Assembly: GCF_043951865.1 (NCBI RefSeq)
Contig: NZ_JBINJF010000010.1
Coordinates: forward strand, 73,029 to 137,028
From: JAMQKA01 sp043951865
GTDB taxonomy: Bacteria; Bacteroidota; Rhodothermia; Balneolales; Balneolaceae
Reading direction: 5' to 3'
DNA: 64,000 nt
Shown: positions 63,977 to 64,000 of the stretch, piece by piece
How positions within the stretch are numbered: the stretch's first letter is position 1
Layout of the letters: each line of letters begins with the position of its first letter
Program-made: the position numbers and the translations under genes
Notes under the pieces: model-generated
What the model was told of the DNA's origin: nothing
Databases searched by the model: none
The model's input: only the letters and a program-made list of their open reading frames with translations

Positions 63977-64000
63977 CAATGGCCTGTAAAATATGATGTA

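Noticed and set aside
1..64000. Search for tRNA, rRNA, prophage, secretion-system or defence genes
   Set aside because: None recognised by reading; the Tm-1-like pair is the only defence-associated name, and its context is metabolic.

Overview
The window looks like a chromosomal segment of a heterotrophic, marine or halophilic member of the Bacteroidota/Balneolota. The evidence is two complete ECF sigma - FecR - SusC - SusD modules, FG-GAP/ASPIC-UnbV lipoproteins, an IcmF-type mutase, PVC-type beta-propeller dehydrogenases and an ebo gene set. I see no rRNA, tRNA, CRISPR array or prophage.

Layout. The left edge is the 3' end of icmF (1-950). Two tandem LacI-family regulators follow on the minus strand (1184-3401). 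A three-gene operon at 4036-10105 encodes a TPR/FG-GAP/UnbV lipoprotein, a CRTAC1 protein and a stand-alone RnfD-like membrane protein. At 10666-14636 a DUF1080 lipoprotein is paired with a beta-propeller-cupredoxin fusion, and the pair is bracketed by a ~110-bp imperfect inverted repeat. Minus-strand eboC, eboB and eboA occupy 14908-17828. The first sigma/FecR/SusC/SusD module (18415-25347) runs into an AT-rich stretch (about 21.2-34 kb). That stretch carries a second DUF1080 plus propeller-cupredoxin pair, a DUF6807/PmoA-family protein, a TIM-barrel isomerase and most of an FG-GAP lipoprotein. A broken IS982-family transposase (35301-35721) lies just after it. Next come a ThuA protein, a cupin, the two halves of a Tm-1-like protein as separate genes, a ThuA-propeller-cupredoxin fusion and a GH43 glycosidase (35922-43986). 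A second sigma/FecR/SusC/SusD module (44358-51426), a propeller-HEAT-cytochrome c protein and a Tat-exported TIM-barrel isomerase lead up to plus-strand eboD, eboE and eboF (56030-60044). The window closes with a metzincin-like IPT/TIG protein and an Ig-like partner.

How the genes may work together. Most of the middle 40 kb reads as a glycoside-uptake and redox-glycolysis region. SusCD pairs import oligosaccharides under sigma/FecR control. GH43 and DUF1080 (3-keto-glycoside hydrolase family) proteins cleave glycosides, ThuA, DUF6807 and xylose-isomerase-like TIM barrels act on sugars, and propeller proteins carrying either a type I copper domain or a c-type haem domain are candidate periplasmic sugar oxidases. 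No Gfo/Idh/MocA dehydrogenase, the usual partner of DUF1080, is present, so the propeller-redox fusions are the obvious candidates for the oxidation step (inference).

The most striking points are: the six ebo genes split into divergent halves 38 kb apart; four propeller proteins with interchangeable electron-acceptor domains; a duplicated DUF1080/propeller pair in two different base compositions, one copy with an altered signature; compositional boundaries that fall inside genes; a terminator-shaped hairpin inside a signal-peptide coding region; and two families of dispersed intergenic repeats.
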